This document shows positions 45,053-55,696 of a DNA stretch of 64,000 nt, one piece after another; within the stretch, counting starts at the first letter, position 1, and the number at the start of each line of letters is the position of its first letter. The DNA comes from Astragalus membranaceus (taxonomy: Eukaryota > Streptophyta > Magnoliopsida > Fabales > Fabaceae). The notes under the pieces were generated by a model. It saw only the letters and a program-made list of their open reading frames with translations. It searched no databases and was not told where the DNA came from. A program made the position numbers and the translations under genes. The DNA lies in contig CM076846.1 in assembly GCA_039519185.1 (NCBI GenBank), forward strand, positions 109,340,442-109,404,441. Direction: 5' to 3'.

Positions 45053-48000
45053 GCTGCCCCTCTTTATTTATATTTTACTAGAAAAGGTGAATGATTTTCA
45101 GACTTTCGTAGTAGAAATAAAAATAAAGATAGAATGGACGCTAATTTTGTCCGCTTAGGGGGAAGATGAGTTAGGGAAATGAGGGATGATTAACACTTGA
45201 CGTGTTAACCGAGAACAATGAAGAAATGATCACTGGGGATCTGGAGGAGCACTGGGGCTCTGGAAGAGCATTTGGGCTCTAAGGGAGCACTGGGGCTCCA
45301 AGGGGTTGCCTAAACCCTGAAGAACCACTTGGGGTCCGAAGGTGCACTGGGGTTTTGAAGGACCACTGGGGGTCCAAAAGAGCGCAAACTAGCAATGGTA
45401 CTAGTAAAATGGTCTGCTTGGGGGGTGGCCTTTTTCGAGCGGCCGCGGGGGCAAGATCAGGTCGTTGACCTAATTTGCTCACCTCGAAGGACGTCCACCA
45501 TGTCTTAGGCTGACACAGCTAGTCTGAAGGACCTGGGGTCGGATGATCTGTCGTGCTCAGTGTCGACATAGTGATCTTGAAGGTAGAGTTCGAAGTCGTT
45601 GCTTTGGCATATTGGTTCGAACTGAACTGAAGGACCTGGGGTCGGATGATCCGTCGGTTGCTCGATAACACGACGTGCAATCTGGAGTGAATGACCATTG
45701 ATGGTCTAAAGGAGCGCTTGGGCTCCGAGGGACCACTGGGGGTCTAGGAGTCTGGATTGTGATATGAGACTAGTGCTTGGAGCGCTGATTTCGAGGGAAC
45801 AAAATATAGGGATAGACACTTGGCGTGCTTGTCCTGAACATACCTAATAAATGCATTTACCTGAGAAGGGAAAAACTATCTATACTTGGCATGTCTAACA
45901 ATGCAATGGATGATGTATGTGTGCATGCAATGTAGGCATGTGCAATGATAGGTGTTCGTTGGGGGTAATGAGTGAGATGTGGCAGATGATGGGTGTTTGA
46001 AGTTGATGGAATATGAAAGTTGACGAACAGCGTATGTGGACGAATGCGATTGTAATGATTATATGCAAATGATATGATGAATGAAAGGAAGCACACGAAT
46101 GCATGGTACAATGATATGATTAGTGATGTAGAAAGTTTTTGGCAACGATGAATGAAAGGAAGCACACGAATGCATGGTACAATGATATAATTAGTGATGT
46201 AGAAAGTTTTTGCCAACGATGAGACCGACACTTGGCACGTCTATCGAAGCAAAATGTTATATGTGTGCATGTGTGTAATGTGATGAATGTGTAATGTGAA
46301 AGCAGATAAACTACAAAAGCCCGTGAATTGTGGATGCTAGAGCTGATCGAAAATAGAAATTGATCAGCCGTGTATGCGAATGCAGATAACGTGTGAATGC
46401 AAAGGTATTGCTTAGATGCAGGTGCTATGGTAGATGCGTGATTGCATGATGGAATGATTTATGCTATGGTTTATTGATGATGCAGAGAGATTTTTTTGTA
46501 ATGATGAGAAATGAGACTTTTGATGCGAGAGGCAGAGAAGTAATCATTCCTTGGAAAAAGGTTTGAACTCAGACGTGGCAACCTCAAGGTTGTCATTCAC
46601 ATGCACTGATGCACAAAAGTTTTTGATTGCATTTGCAAGCTCGTTCACATTGTTCTTCCATTTGATTATGATGTCCCATGACGATTGAATTTTAGGTCCA
46701 CAAAGTTAACTGAGTGAGTTTCCAGCTTCATATTAGTAACTTGTGTTCTCTCTCTTTGAAGCATTGTGTTAGTGAACATGTAGAGTAGTGCAAATACAGA
46801 TGAATGAGTCAGTTGACTCGGGGTATGGACAAATATGACACATGAGGGGATGAATGGTAGGTTTTTGCCAAAGTCATGAAAGGTAGGTACTCCCCGACTC
46901 AAGAAATGTGGGACTGCCCTAATTCATAGTTGATGACGGTGAATGCATAACTTGCCCCTTACTAGTAGTGACAAAAACTAGGGGTGTAGAGGAAATTATG
47001 AATTGGTAATGCCATGACTTTGGAATGAGAGGTGGAACGCAAAAGATTTTGTCTCAACCCATGGCGTTTGGTGTTGCCCCAACTATGACAAGGGCAAGGT
47101 TGCCCTGACTAGGGTTTGTGAAAGTCTGTGTTTAGGATGGTGGGTTGAGAAATTTCCCCTGTATGGTCTTATGGATGTGAATATGACAAGGGGATGAGAT
47201 GGGTGTAGGACGGACTTCCCCGATTTTAGGTGGAGTGAATGGCGACGGGATTGCCCTACTTTGGAATGGTATTTCAAATGGTTGCTTTTAGTGGGGTTGT
47301 GAAAGGTGACTGAGTTAGGGTCGTGGGTTTTTGGAATTGGTCGTATACATGGCTATATGGATAGGATGTGGTATATGAATGGGATGGACGCTGGGAAATT
47401 TCCCCAAAGTTCGAGAAGCATGAAAGGTGAAGGGACTGCCCCAGTTTGGGATCTAGGTGATGGTTCTAGTATAAACTTTTGGTCCTTTTAAGATGACTCC
47501 CACAGACTATGATAATCCTGATATGATGAAAATTTCATTTGGTGATCACTAAACCTTGTCTTGATATCAGTGCAACTTGAATAATCTTGGAGCGCAAGCC
47601 TTTTTTCTTTTTTTCTTTTTTTTGCCTTTTTTTAGTCATATTTTTTTTAGCAAACATATTGCAAATAAATAAACTCAATTGTCCTAAAATTAAAACTTTA
47701 AGAAAACGAAAGCAATCAATCATCGATCAGAATGGACTTGTTTAGGGTTGTAACGTGACCAATGGTTGTGGGTTTGTGATAGAAATGATAATTGGGCCCA
47801 AAGAAGTGTCCGAGGGTTTATTGAGAATATGACCTTTTATGAAAGAAAAGATAAGTAGGCCCAAAGAAGTGTTTGAGGCCAATGGTTTTAAGGTTTTATG
47901 AAAGAAAAGAGTAATTAGGCCCAAAAAGTGTTTGAGGGTTTTCTTTAGACAATGATCTCTTATATGCTTCATAGTATGATGTATCAGCTCACAATTCTTA

Positions 48001-49096
48001 CTGCTTTTGTTTGTTTGTTTTTTTTCTATTCAGGATTTTTCAATCCTCTTTTATGAATTTCACTTTCCTTTTTTTTTTGTGATTTTTCTTTCTCTTTTTT
48101 TTGAGCTGAGTGAGCTGATAAAAGTGATACACCATTTTTGATATTGAACTGATCATTGTCTAGGGTGATTGAAAGATTTTTGATTTTTTGGCTCAAAGTG
48201 GGTAGCAAAGGGTATTTTTTTAGGATATTTTTGAGGAAGTGAGAAGATGACCAAACTTCATTTCAAATCATGATTGCTTGTTTTCTCAAAGACTAACTCA
48301 AGGACAAAAAATTATTTATTTTTATATATCTGCTCTTTTTCTTTATTTCTTTTTATATGCCCTAACTTTTGCTTAGGCTGCTCTCGCGAGTTTTCAACCT
48401 AACAGGCTTTTTTTGATTTTTTTTTGTAAAGGACTTGCACCAAGGGAATACAATGTTGACAAGATATCTAGTGATCACAAATTTGCCCCAGTTTGGAGGA
48501 TCCAAGTGTTAGTTTGTGAAATTTCATCATTTGGAACAAAACTGAATAGTCAACTAAGTACTTGTGTGGAGAATATGCACCTTATGGGATGGTCGGGGTG
48601 AGACTGGACATGAACAGTGGATGATGATAGGATGGAAAGGTGTGGACACTAACTGACTCAAACAAGAGCAAATGCACATCGCATACAAGTTCACGATACG
48701 AATGCTTCACAGAGAGTTAACATAGTTAGAGACATGATAGAAGAATTTTTGATAACACATTAGTTAACAAAATGGACCATTTGGATCATTTATCATGGGA
48801 CGGATGAGATGCATCGTTTTGTTGACAACAATTATGGACGAGCTGCAACATTGAAATTTTTTGAAAATTGAGTGTCTTGAAACACCTTGAGTTTGCAGCT
48901 AAGTTCGACCTTGTAAAGCTAAACTTTTCCAAAGAAGAATAATCAATTTCGTCTCATCTGTCATCAATTTTGTGAAAAAGTATGCTCATGTTTTTTTTTA
49001 AAATGTAATGAATGAACAAACTATAATGTACAGGCATGATGCAAATGCATGAAATGCATGAAGGAATGATCACTTGAAAAGACTAACTATGCTAAA
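45053..49096. other. Internal region of element G, left part; no gene
   Basis: From 45230 to about 45400, and again near 45700-45760, a short word close to GCACTGGGGCTCT recurs at 15-30 bp spacing. At 46076-46217 a 70-bp segment (starting GATGAATGAAAGGAAGC) is tandemly duplicated with few differences. At 47770-47945 a block with AGGCCCAAAGAAGTGT recurs three times. Long T-runs occur at 47590-47650 and 48010-48110. I find no retrotransposon protein. Confidence 0.65.
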
Positions 49097-51438
49097 TGTA
49101 ACATCCCTAATTTTTAAAAATACATTATAAGTGGATTTTATATAATTGCTAGTCGAAGGAATTAATAATTCGCAATTCGGAATCGGTCGAGTCGAGAAAT
49201 TTTATGCCGAGTAAATAACCGTAGGTTAGTGGGGGGTCTTGGCCTAAAAACCTTGACTAAGTAAGCTAAGGGCATTATGGTCCTTTCCCAACCATAACAC
49301 CCTCAGCCCCAACTGAAACAACACAACCCTCAACACCCTCATTTCATTCATTCAGCAAAAAGAAAGAAAAGGAAAACAGAAGAAAAAGGAGAGAAGAGAA
49401 GAGAGGTGAGGTCGAGAGAGAGAGTGGAGACCAAGGATGGATCCTTCATCAATCTGCCATGCATGTAAGTCCTCCATGTCTCATTCTTCTCCAATTTCGA
49501 TTTCCCTTCCTTTGATCTAAGTTTCTGAACCTCATTCATCCTCCTCCCCATCTTTCCATTTTTGATGCTTGGAGCTCAAAGTGGTCAACAATGGAGTTTT
49601 AACTACTTGGTGGTGTTGCATGTGCATTAGGAACTAAGGAGAAGTATATTCAGGAATTACATTGTGGATTGGGAGCTGTTCTGAAGTGAATAGGTTGCTG
49701 GATTCGAAGTGGACAGAAGTGTTGTTGCGGTCTCGAAGCGGTTGAGCTCTAACAGGGATTGTTCGTATGTTTTCGGTTCGGTGACTTCGCCTTCCGGCTC
49801 AACTCTCGGACTTCGTCGAGCGGTGAGTTCTACTCACGGATTAGGGAAATATAATTTTCTGAACTTGTGTCATATATATTTTGTTTCTCGACGAAAAACT
49901 GAGTTCGAAAGATTTCTGGGTCGAAAACCGTTTACGGGAAAATAGCGTTTTTTACGGTTTTTTTGAAAATATATGTGTTTTTATGGACTTATTGATTTTA
50001 TTGCTTTCACTGGAATATGGGCTGAAATGTTGGTTAGAACATCTATTTTGAACTCTTGATGGTTAGGAAATGTCTCGGGGTCGAATAGAAAGCGAAACGG
50101 TACAAAACGGGTTTCAAAATGCTGTTTTCAGCCAATTCTGGCTTCCATCGCGAGGCGGCCCGTGGCCATCGCGTCGTGACCCCAGTAAATTTTGTGACGC
50201 AAAAGTTTCTGTCACTTTTCGCGTCGCGACGGTATCTGTTCGCGTCGCGACGGTATCTGTTCGCGTCGCGACGGTTTGCAGTTTTCACTAAAAAGTCCCT
50301 GAACTTGTTTTCGCAATAACTTTTGATCCGGGAACCCGATTAAGGTGTTCTAAAATGCGTTGGAAAGCTTATTCAAAGACCTAACTATATATATGTATCT
50401 TGAATTGGAAAACACACTGTTTTTGAATGTCAAAGCTGTTTTCAAAACCGAAAACTTAGACCGCGTGTGAGATAATGTTTTTGACATAACAAACCGGATC
50501 GTGGATCCTTCTCGACGCTATGATTATAACGCCAGATGTCTAACTTTGAATTCATCAAAACGGGTTATAAATCGATAATAGATATAGATATCTAAAACTT
50601 GAAAGACGGCCCAATGCGGGTACGATATATAGATTATATCGAGTTGGGTGACGACCCGACGAATTGGCATACTAGGAAGGGAAGTCATGAGCCCTCACCC
50701 TAGGCCCGAAAAACGTTATGGTATGGTCTAACGTGGGTTATCGGGATTGTGGGCTTTGCACAGCCGATTTATGCTAAGTATGTTCTCGACTCATCGGGAT
50801 TGTGGGCTTTGCACAGTCGATGTTTCGTTTGAAAAGCTTGTAATTATAAATTAATTGACAAGGCTTAAAAATATATAATAGTACTTCGTTTACCGGGATT
50901 GTGGGCTTTGCACAGTCGGTAAAGGGCTAGGTATATATTGATGCAAATAGCTCATAAATATAACTATGTTGCAACGGTTTTATAAATAAACCGAGTGGCA
51001 GTGAGGGGGCACGGTAGAATTCACTGAGATATGTTATCTCACCATATCATTGTTGTTGTTTTTCAGAGAAACATGGAAAGAAGAAGAAGACTGTCAGGCA
51101 CGAGTAGGTGACATGCTCTTGGAGATGTCAAGGACCAAGTCTTGATTCTCTTATGTTTCCTTTTGTTTCTTTGTCATGGTTGTATGACTTGTATCGTTTA
51201 TGAGTTGTACGAACCGTATTTTGTGTTTCCTGTTTTAGTTATTGAACTCGGAGGTTGTATTCCTTCCTGCTGTGGACCGAGTAACTTCTATTATATGAAC
51301 TCGGGATATTCCGAATATTATGTTTAATTTCGGAAAAAGTTTATATGTTCAATAATTATCCAGGAACCGTGTTCTTTGATTATTACTATAACTGTGCATT
51401 ACGGTATATCTACACGTTAGAAATATCGGGGTGTTACA
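49097..51438 (+). repeat. Element H: solo LTR of a Tekay-like chromovirus
   Basis: It runs from TGTAACATCCC to GGGTGTTACA (2342 bp) with CTAAA on both sides (49092-49096, 51439-51443). No internal region, primer site or second LTR is present, so this is a solo LTR left by recombination between LTRs. It contains GCGTCGCGACGG repeats (50220-50275), the conserved TTTTGATCCGGG block (50310-50385), an AAGTCATGA inverted repeat (50672-50703) and three hairpin repeats (50740-50923). Confidence 0.92.
50740..50923. repeat. Three hairpin repeats with co-varying stems in solo LTR H
   Basis: The core GGATTGTGGGCTTTGCACAG is constant. Outer arms are ATCGG/CCGAT (50740-50768), CATCG/CGATG (50792-50822) and TTTACCG/CGGTAAA (50889-50923). 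Inside the core GTG and CAC also pair. Confidence 0.85.
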
Positions 51439-52320
51439 CTAAAGGACTTTTTGTTCTTTTTTTTTATTTAGAAAATGATGCATGCCCGGAGGAATGATGC
51501 ATTTGAAAATGAATGAAATGATGTATGAATGTTATACTTTCTTTTTTGAAATGTAATGACGTTACAAGTGATGTGATGCCCACACTCTGTGATGGTGATT
51601 TTTGGGAATGATTATGAATGAACGAATGTGCATGAAATGCAAATGTATGAAAAGTGAAATGTTAATGTGCAATAATTAATTTTTTTATGCCATGCAAAAG
51701 GGAAATGTAAAAATGCATGAGGTATGCTAAGCAATAATTTGCCAAAATAACATATGATTTTTTTTGAAATTTTTTCTTTTAAGAAGACCGGAAAAAAGTA
51801 TCAGTGTTTGTTTGAATGCAGGGGTATGCGGCTCTTTTATGTCCTACGAGGGTTTCTTAGAGAATAGGTCCAGGGCTTGTCTGTTAAGTGAACCTTTCAA
51901 TGGGTAGCTTTAAAGAGTCCTACATAAGGTTCCTAGAGCCAACGACCCCAGTTAAGAACACTGATCAACAACAATAGGCAAGCTATTAGGAGTGCCAGCA
52001 TTCTCAAGAGGGACCAAACTCTAGGTGAGACTTTCGTGACCACCCAACAGGACGCACATCCAGTAGGCCATCACTACGCAGTCTCGTTCTAACTTAGGTT
52101 ATTCTCCAGTCCGGGTACAGGACTATTCTCACGTGTATGCAACAGTGTGATAGTGGAGTGTGTGAAGGTGCGAAATATCAAGAATATCCCCCAAGCAGCA
52201 AAACACGCAAACATATACAAAAAAAGTGGTATTCTATCATAGAGTTTTCATATCACAAAAGAATAATATGCAATAAAAATAAAAGACAAAAGGGGAGGGG
52301 TAAAAATAAACATTAAATTA
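51439..52320. other. Internal region of element G, right part; no gene
   Basis: AT-rich DNA with many ATGAATGA and ATGCAAATG words, then a more GC-balanced stretch at 51840-52190 that reads like the leader region of an Ogre-type element. No open frame with a domain is seen. Confidence 0.5.
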
Positions 52321-52334
52321 ACGACTAATCCTAC

Positions 52335-52478
52335 GTCCCAGAAGGGTAGCTCACGTGGTCGAGTGAAAGGGACATCGTTGGTGGAAAAACGTAGGCGTAC
52401 GGGGTTCGAACCCTGCTCCCCCCTCCCCTCTAACAATTAACACACTAATTACTAACCACTTTGCCTATCTAAAAAAAA
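52335..52478 (+). mobile_element. tRNA-derived SINE
   Basis: About 144 bp, starting GTCCCAGAAGGG, with a Pol III A box (TAGCTCACGTGG, 52347-52358), a B box (GGTTCGAACCC, 52403-52413) and a short A tail (52471-52478). It is flanked by a perfect 14-bp duplication ACGACTAATCCTAC (52321-52334 and 52479-52492). The boxes and spacing are those of a tRNA promoter, but no cloverleaf is complete, so this is not a tRNA gene. Confidence 0.93.
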
Positions 52479-52492
52479 ACGACTAATCCTAC

Positions 52493-52962
52493 AACTAATT
52501 TAGACAAGGTTTGTCTATAAATATTTATTTATGTATTTCTTTTGTTTCTTCGTTTAATTGATAATAATCTTTTGGTATTCACAGATAAAACTTTCTAGTG
52601 CACACATATTGCATATTTGAATTTCATTTAGATGTGTTTTAGCTTTTTCATGTAAAAACCCTATTTAGTTCTATTTTTTGTTCATAGGTATTATATCTTA
52701 TGAACTCTTGATGGATAAGATCCATATTAATCTAACAAATTGCTGATTATTTTCTACGGCTCTAGCTTAACGTTGCCATGTTTCTTCATTAATACTTGTT
52801 ACAAATTTCTGTACATTTTCTGATGTTTTATACGTTATTAATTCTTTAACATCCATTAGATTTACTCTACTAAATATATCATCTGTTGCTATTAACATAA
52901 ATTTTAAGAGCTCATCTTCTTTATTTTTCACACAATCAAGATTTAATAAATTTTCAGTTCTA
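52493..52962 (-). pseudogene. Caulimovirid capsid, middle part
   Basis: The minus-strand translation shows family-typical capsid sequence interrupted by stops, including a Cys-x-x-Cys pair (ICNMC) and a run of charged residues. It lies in the same orientation as the viral fragments at 31396-34131 and 53446-53960 and between them in viral order. It is separated from the N-terminal part by LINE, G and CACTA DNA. Confidence 0.65.
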
Positions 52963-53055
52963 ATTTTTTTTTTTTAAATAAGCAAGAATTGTATTGATGG
53001 GGGCACTAGGGGTGCACCAATCCCATATACATTAATGAAAGGGGGGGCTCCTCAA
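52963..53055 (-). mobile_element. Second LINE 3' end with poly(A)
   Basis: It matches the LINE 3' untranslated end at 42258-42320 almost exactly, and here the poly(A) (T-run at 52963-52975) is kept. At 53054-53055 it joins element G LTR sequence within CTCAA. Confidence 0.85.
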
Positions 53056-53199
53056 TAAAGTGAATTACTATGCACATGCCCAATAAAACGAGATAGCATC
53101 CGAGCAAGCTCAAAAGCTAACTCACGGTAATAGGACCTGCAGACGGGTAAAAATAACGACGATTGTAGTAAAAAGAGCGGACAAAATTGGGGTATAACA
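53056..53199 (-). repeat. Terminal piece of a second element G LTR
   Basis: It matches 44910-45052 with a few differences and ends GGTATAACA at 53199, followed by the duplicated AAGAG. Confidence 0.85.
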
Positions 53200-53204
53200 A
53201 AGAG

Positions 53205-53445
53205 CTATATCGGCTGTTTCAAATAACTGATGCTAAATGTATCAATAAATGACCTTTAGCATCGGTTGTTTCAAATAACCGATGCTAAATGTCATTTTCC
53301 AAACAACAAAAAAGTGATGAAAGGGAGATTTAGCATCGGTTTTTTGAAAATCCGATGCTAAACGTGACATTTAGCGTCGGTTAAAAAACCGATGTTAAAA
53401 GTCTCACTTTTAGCATCGCGACATTTAGCGTTTTTTTTTATAATG
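53205..53445. mobile_element. Terminal fragment of a CACTA-like element
   Basis: The first few bases (CTATATC) continue the LINE reading frame seen at 43527. Then come several inverted pairs of TAGCATCGGTT and AACCGATGCTA, the style of CACTA subterminal repeats. The right end TTTTATAATG would be a mutated ...TAGTG terminus. It differs from the larger CACTA element at 58109. Confidence 0.55.
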
Positions 53446-53960
53446 AGGTTTAAATTTTAGTCCATTTTCCATTCGCTCTAACATAACTCCAACATTCATT
53501 GCTTCATTTTCATGTCTATCCCAGGACTCTTGTGTATTCCAATATTCATCCCATTTTCTTTTTGGTTTTGTATTAATTGTTTCACCTTTTTCCATAAATA
53601 TTTCTTTATAATCTGATTCTGATTCTGATTCTAGTTCTGAGGAGCTATAATTTAGTATTACTTCTTCATTTTCATCTTTAGTTTCTATTTGTTCTACTTC
53701 ATGTTTCTGTTTAATTTCTTCTTCAATTATTTTTAATTGTTCTAGTAATTGACTAATTTCTTTAATATCATTTATTTAGTGATTTCATATATTCGTTTTT
53801 TATCCTTTCCATGAAGATACTGGTTTGATAAAAATGTTGATGGTTCACTTTCTAAAGGTTCTTGTTTTATGAATGAGTTAATTAATTTCTCTTATTCTGT
53901 TTGGTTTGTTACCTAATAATTTTTCTAGTGTTTTCGAAATTCACCAATTCACTCATACGA
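53446..53960 (-). pseudogene. Caulimovirid capsid, N-terminal part
   Basis: Minus-strand translation gives a Glu/Lys-rich coiled-coil-like stretch, a Ser/Glu-rich acidic segment and a WDEYWNTQESWD block, all typical of Caulimoviridae coat protein N-terminal regions. The start is not intact, and the C-terminal side is cut by the CACTA/LINE/G block. Confidence 0.7.
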
Positions 53961-53989
53961 TATCTTTTAGTGTTTTCGAATTGACGCAA

Positions 53990-55210
53990 CCCTAATAGGA
54001 ACCCAATCTCATTTCTTAGGGAACCTCTCAACAACAATATAGTTGAAGATGCAAACGGGTCAAGGACTTGAGGTCATGACTTCTCACTCCAAGTACGTCC
54101 AACCAAATCCTTTAATTAATATAATTAGTATGTCATAATACATAGGTAGTTGTTCTCTCTCGAATTAGTCAAGGATACATATACAATAATGATCAATTCC
54201 AAAATGACTAAACAATAGTAAGAACATCGTATATCACAAGAACCAATCAAACATCAATAATTGGTATAAAGACAGCCATTTAATATGCTCCAATTATGAA
54301 GGTTATACAGGTTGGAAATGTTTCTTGGAATGAGTTAAAAACACAATTAAATACATATTTATAATTGTAGATCTTTTTTTTAGCTTTCCAACACATCTAA
54401 GAATACCTCAGTCGGGTTCCCGGATCAAAAGTTATGAACAAAATAAGTTGAAAGGCTGTAGAAAATTTTATGTCAAACCGAAACTAACACGGGGATCAGT
54501 GTTGGATCAACACGGCCCGTGTTGGCTTAACAGTAGCCGGTTTTGCTGTTTTTGTGCTTTTAACTTCAATCTAAGAATTTCTAACCTGCCCTAACTAGCA
54601 TTCAAACACATTAACATATAGATTTACCACAAAACACAACATTCAAGTATAATCACTCAAGTTCAATCAACTCCATATGTTGTTCCAAAACTAACTTCAG
54701 ATTTAAAGAGACATTAACATCATTAAATTTCGATTTACTAACTGAAAACACATCAACATATAAATGCCATTAAACCCTAGCTAGCATTTCTAAGGAGAGT
54801 GAGTAGAGGAACTCACTTGATTGATGTTTTCAACAAAACTCCAAATTTGATAGAAACAATATTGTTCTTTCTCTATGCCAAAATAAACTCCCAAAAACCC
54901 CAATCATCAACGCTGGCTCCAAAACACTATCTTAAGTGTTCTAACCCCAAGTAAAACTTCCTAAGCTTCTATAGCCTCTATAACTACATGCAACAGTGGG
55001 ATCTTCGATTTTTAGCTTCTTAACCAACATGCAACTTGAAGGGACAAGAACAAGGGAACTAAAATGATATTGTTTCTGGTCTTATGAGTGTGGTGGAATG
55101 AAATGAGAGTGAAAGAGAGGCATTTCGGTAGTAGAGGAGAAGAATCTAAGGGAACGAACACATCTTTACAAAACCCTCTTCCTCACGCTTGTTTCCTTTC
55201 TCTCTTCGAC

Positions 55211-55285
<75 letters not shown>

Positions 55286-55289
55286 TCTC

Positions 55290-55332
<43 letters not shown>

Positions 55333-55400
55333 ACGCTGGGTGTGAAAGGACGAAAATACCCTTAAAATATTTACAAAAGTCTAAAACATTTACCATTTTT
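53990..55400 (-). repeat. Element I: LTR fragment of a Tekay-like chromovirus
   Basis: On the minus strand it shares with LTR H the AACTTTTGATCCGGGAACCC block (54365-54440) and an inverted repeat around AAGTCATGA (54066-54094). One palindromic couplet AACACGG...CCGTGTTGG lies at 54487-54526. Ends are not defined, since no TG/CA boundary or target duplication is visible. No gene lies in it. Confidence 0.65.
55213..55332. repeat. CT microsatellite interrupted by a C-run
   Basis: About 120 bases of CT dinucleotides with a run of C near 55288-55300. Open frames on both strands (Leu-Ser or Arg-Glu repeats) are artefacts. Confidence 0.97.
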
Positions 55401-55448
55401 CACTTATATCCGTTTGAGTGAAAGAGAAAGTTTCATTTTTCACCCTCA

Positions 55449-55663
55449 CGGAAGTACATAGTTCCGTTTACGTTTCATCAGAAGTACCTAGCTCTGTTTT
55501 CCTGACTGCAGAAGTACCTACTTCCGTTTTCTTGTCTGCGGAAGTACATAGTTCCGTCTACAGCTCCGCACAGAAGTAAGTAGTTCCGTTTTGAAGTCTG
55601 CGGAAGTACCTACTTCTGTATTCCTTGTGTTGGCTTGCGGAAGTACGTTACTTCCGTTTTTTG
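55449..55663. repeat. Seven-unit array of an imperfect palindrome, GGAAGTAC-N-TA-N-TTCC type
   Basis: Units begin near 55449, 55481, 55510, 55540, 55572, 55602 and 55639, about 30-37 bases apart, each close to CGGAAGTACATAGTTCCG. The spacers differ, but several contain TTGTCTGC or GAAGTCTGC. The array ends about 35 bases before the first coding sequence of the plant-mobile-domain gene. Confidence 0.9.
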
Positions 55664-55696
55664 TTTTTTAATTCTTTTTTACTTTTTTTTTAATTT

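Larger units (their letters stand above)
43528..53199 (-). mobile_element. Element G: large LTR element without coding capacity, rearranged
   Basis: The LTR at 43528-45052 runs TGTAGCGACC...GGTATAACA on the plus strand. On the minus strand the polypurine tract (AAAGAGGGGCAGC) precedes TGTTATACCCC, so this is the 3' LTR. A short LTR end (53056-53199) marks the other side. AAGAG occurs at 43523-43527 and at 53200-53204, a perfect target duplication. The internal 7 kb has no recognisable gag or pol, but its style resembles Ogre/Tat internal DNA. The 5' LTR is mostly lost, and between it and the internal region lie a SINE, caulimovirid DNA and a second LINE 3' end, so the region has been rearranged. 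Confidence 0.7.

Noticed and set aside
52335..52478. tRNA gene
   Set aside because: A and B boxes are present, but there is no complete cloverleaf, and the A tail plus 14-bp target duplications identify a SINE.
55088..55396. Open frames made of Leu-Ser or Arg-Glu repeats
   Set aside because: They are translations of the CT microsatellite.
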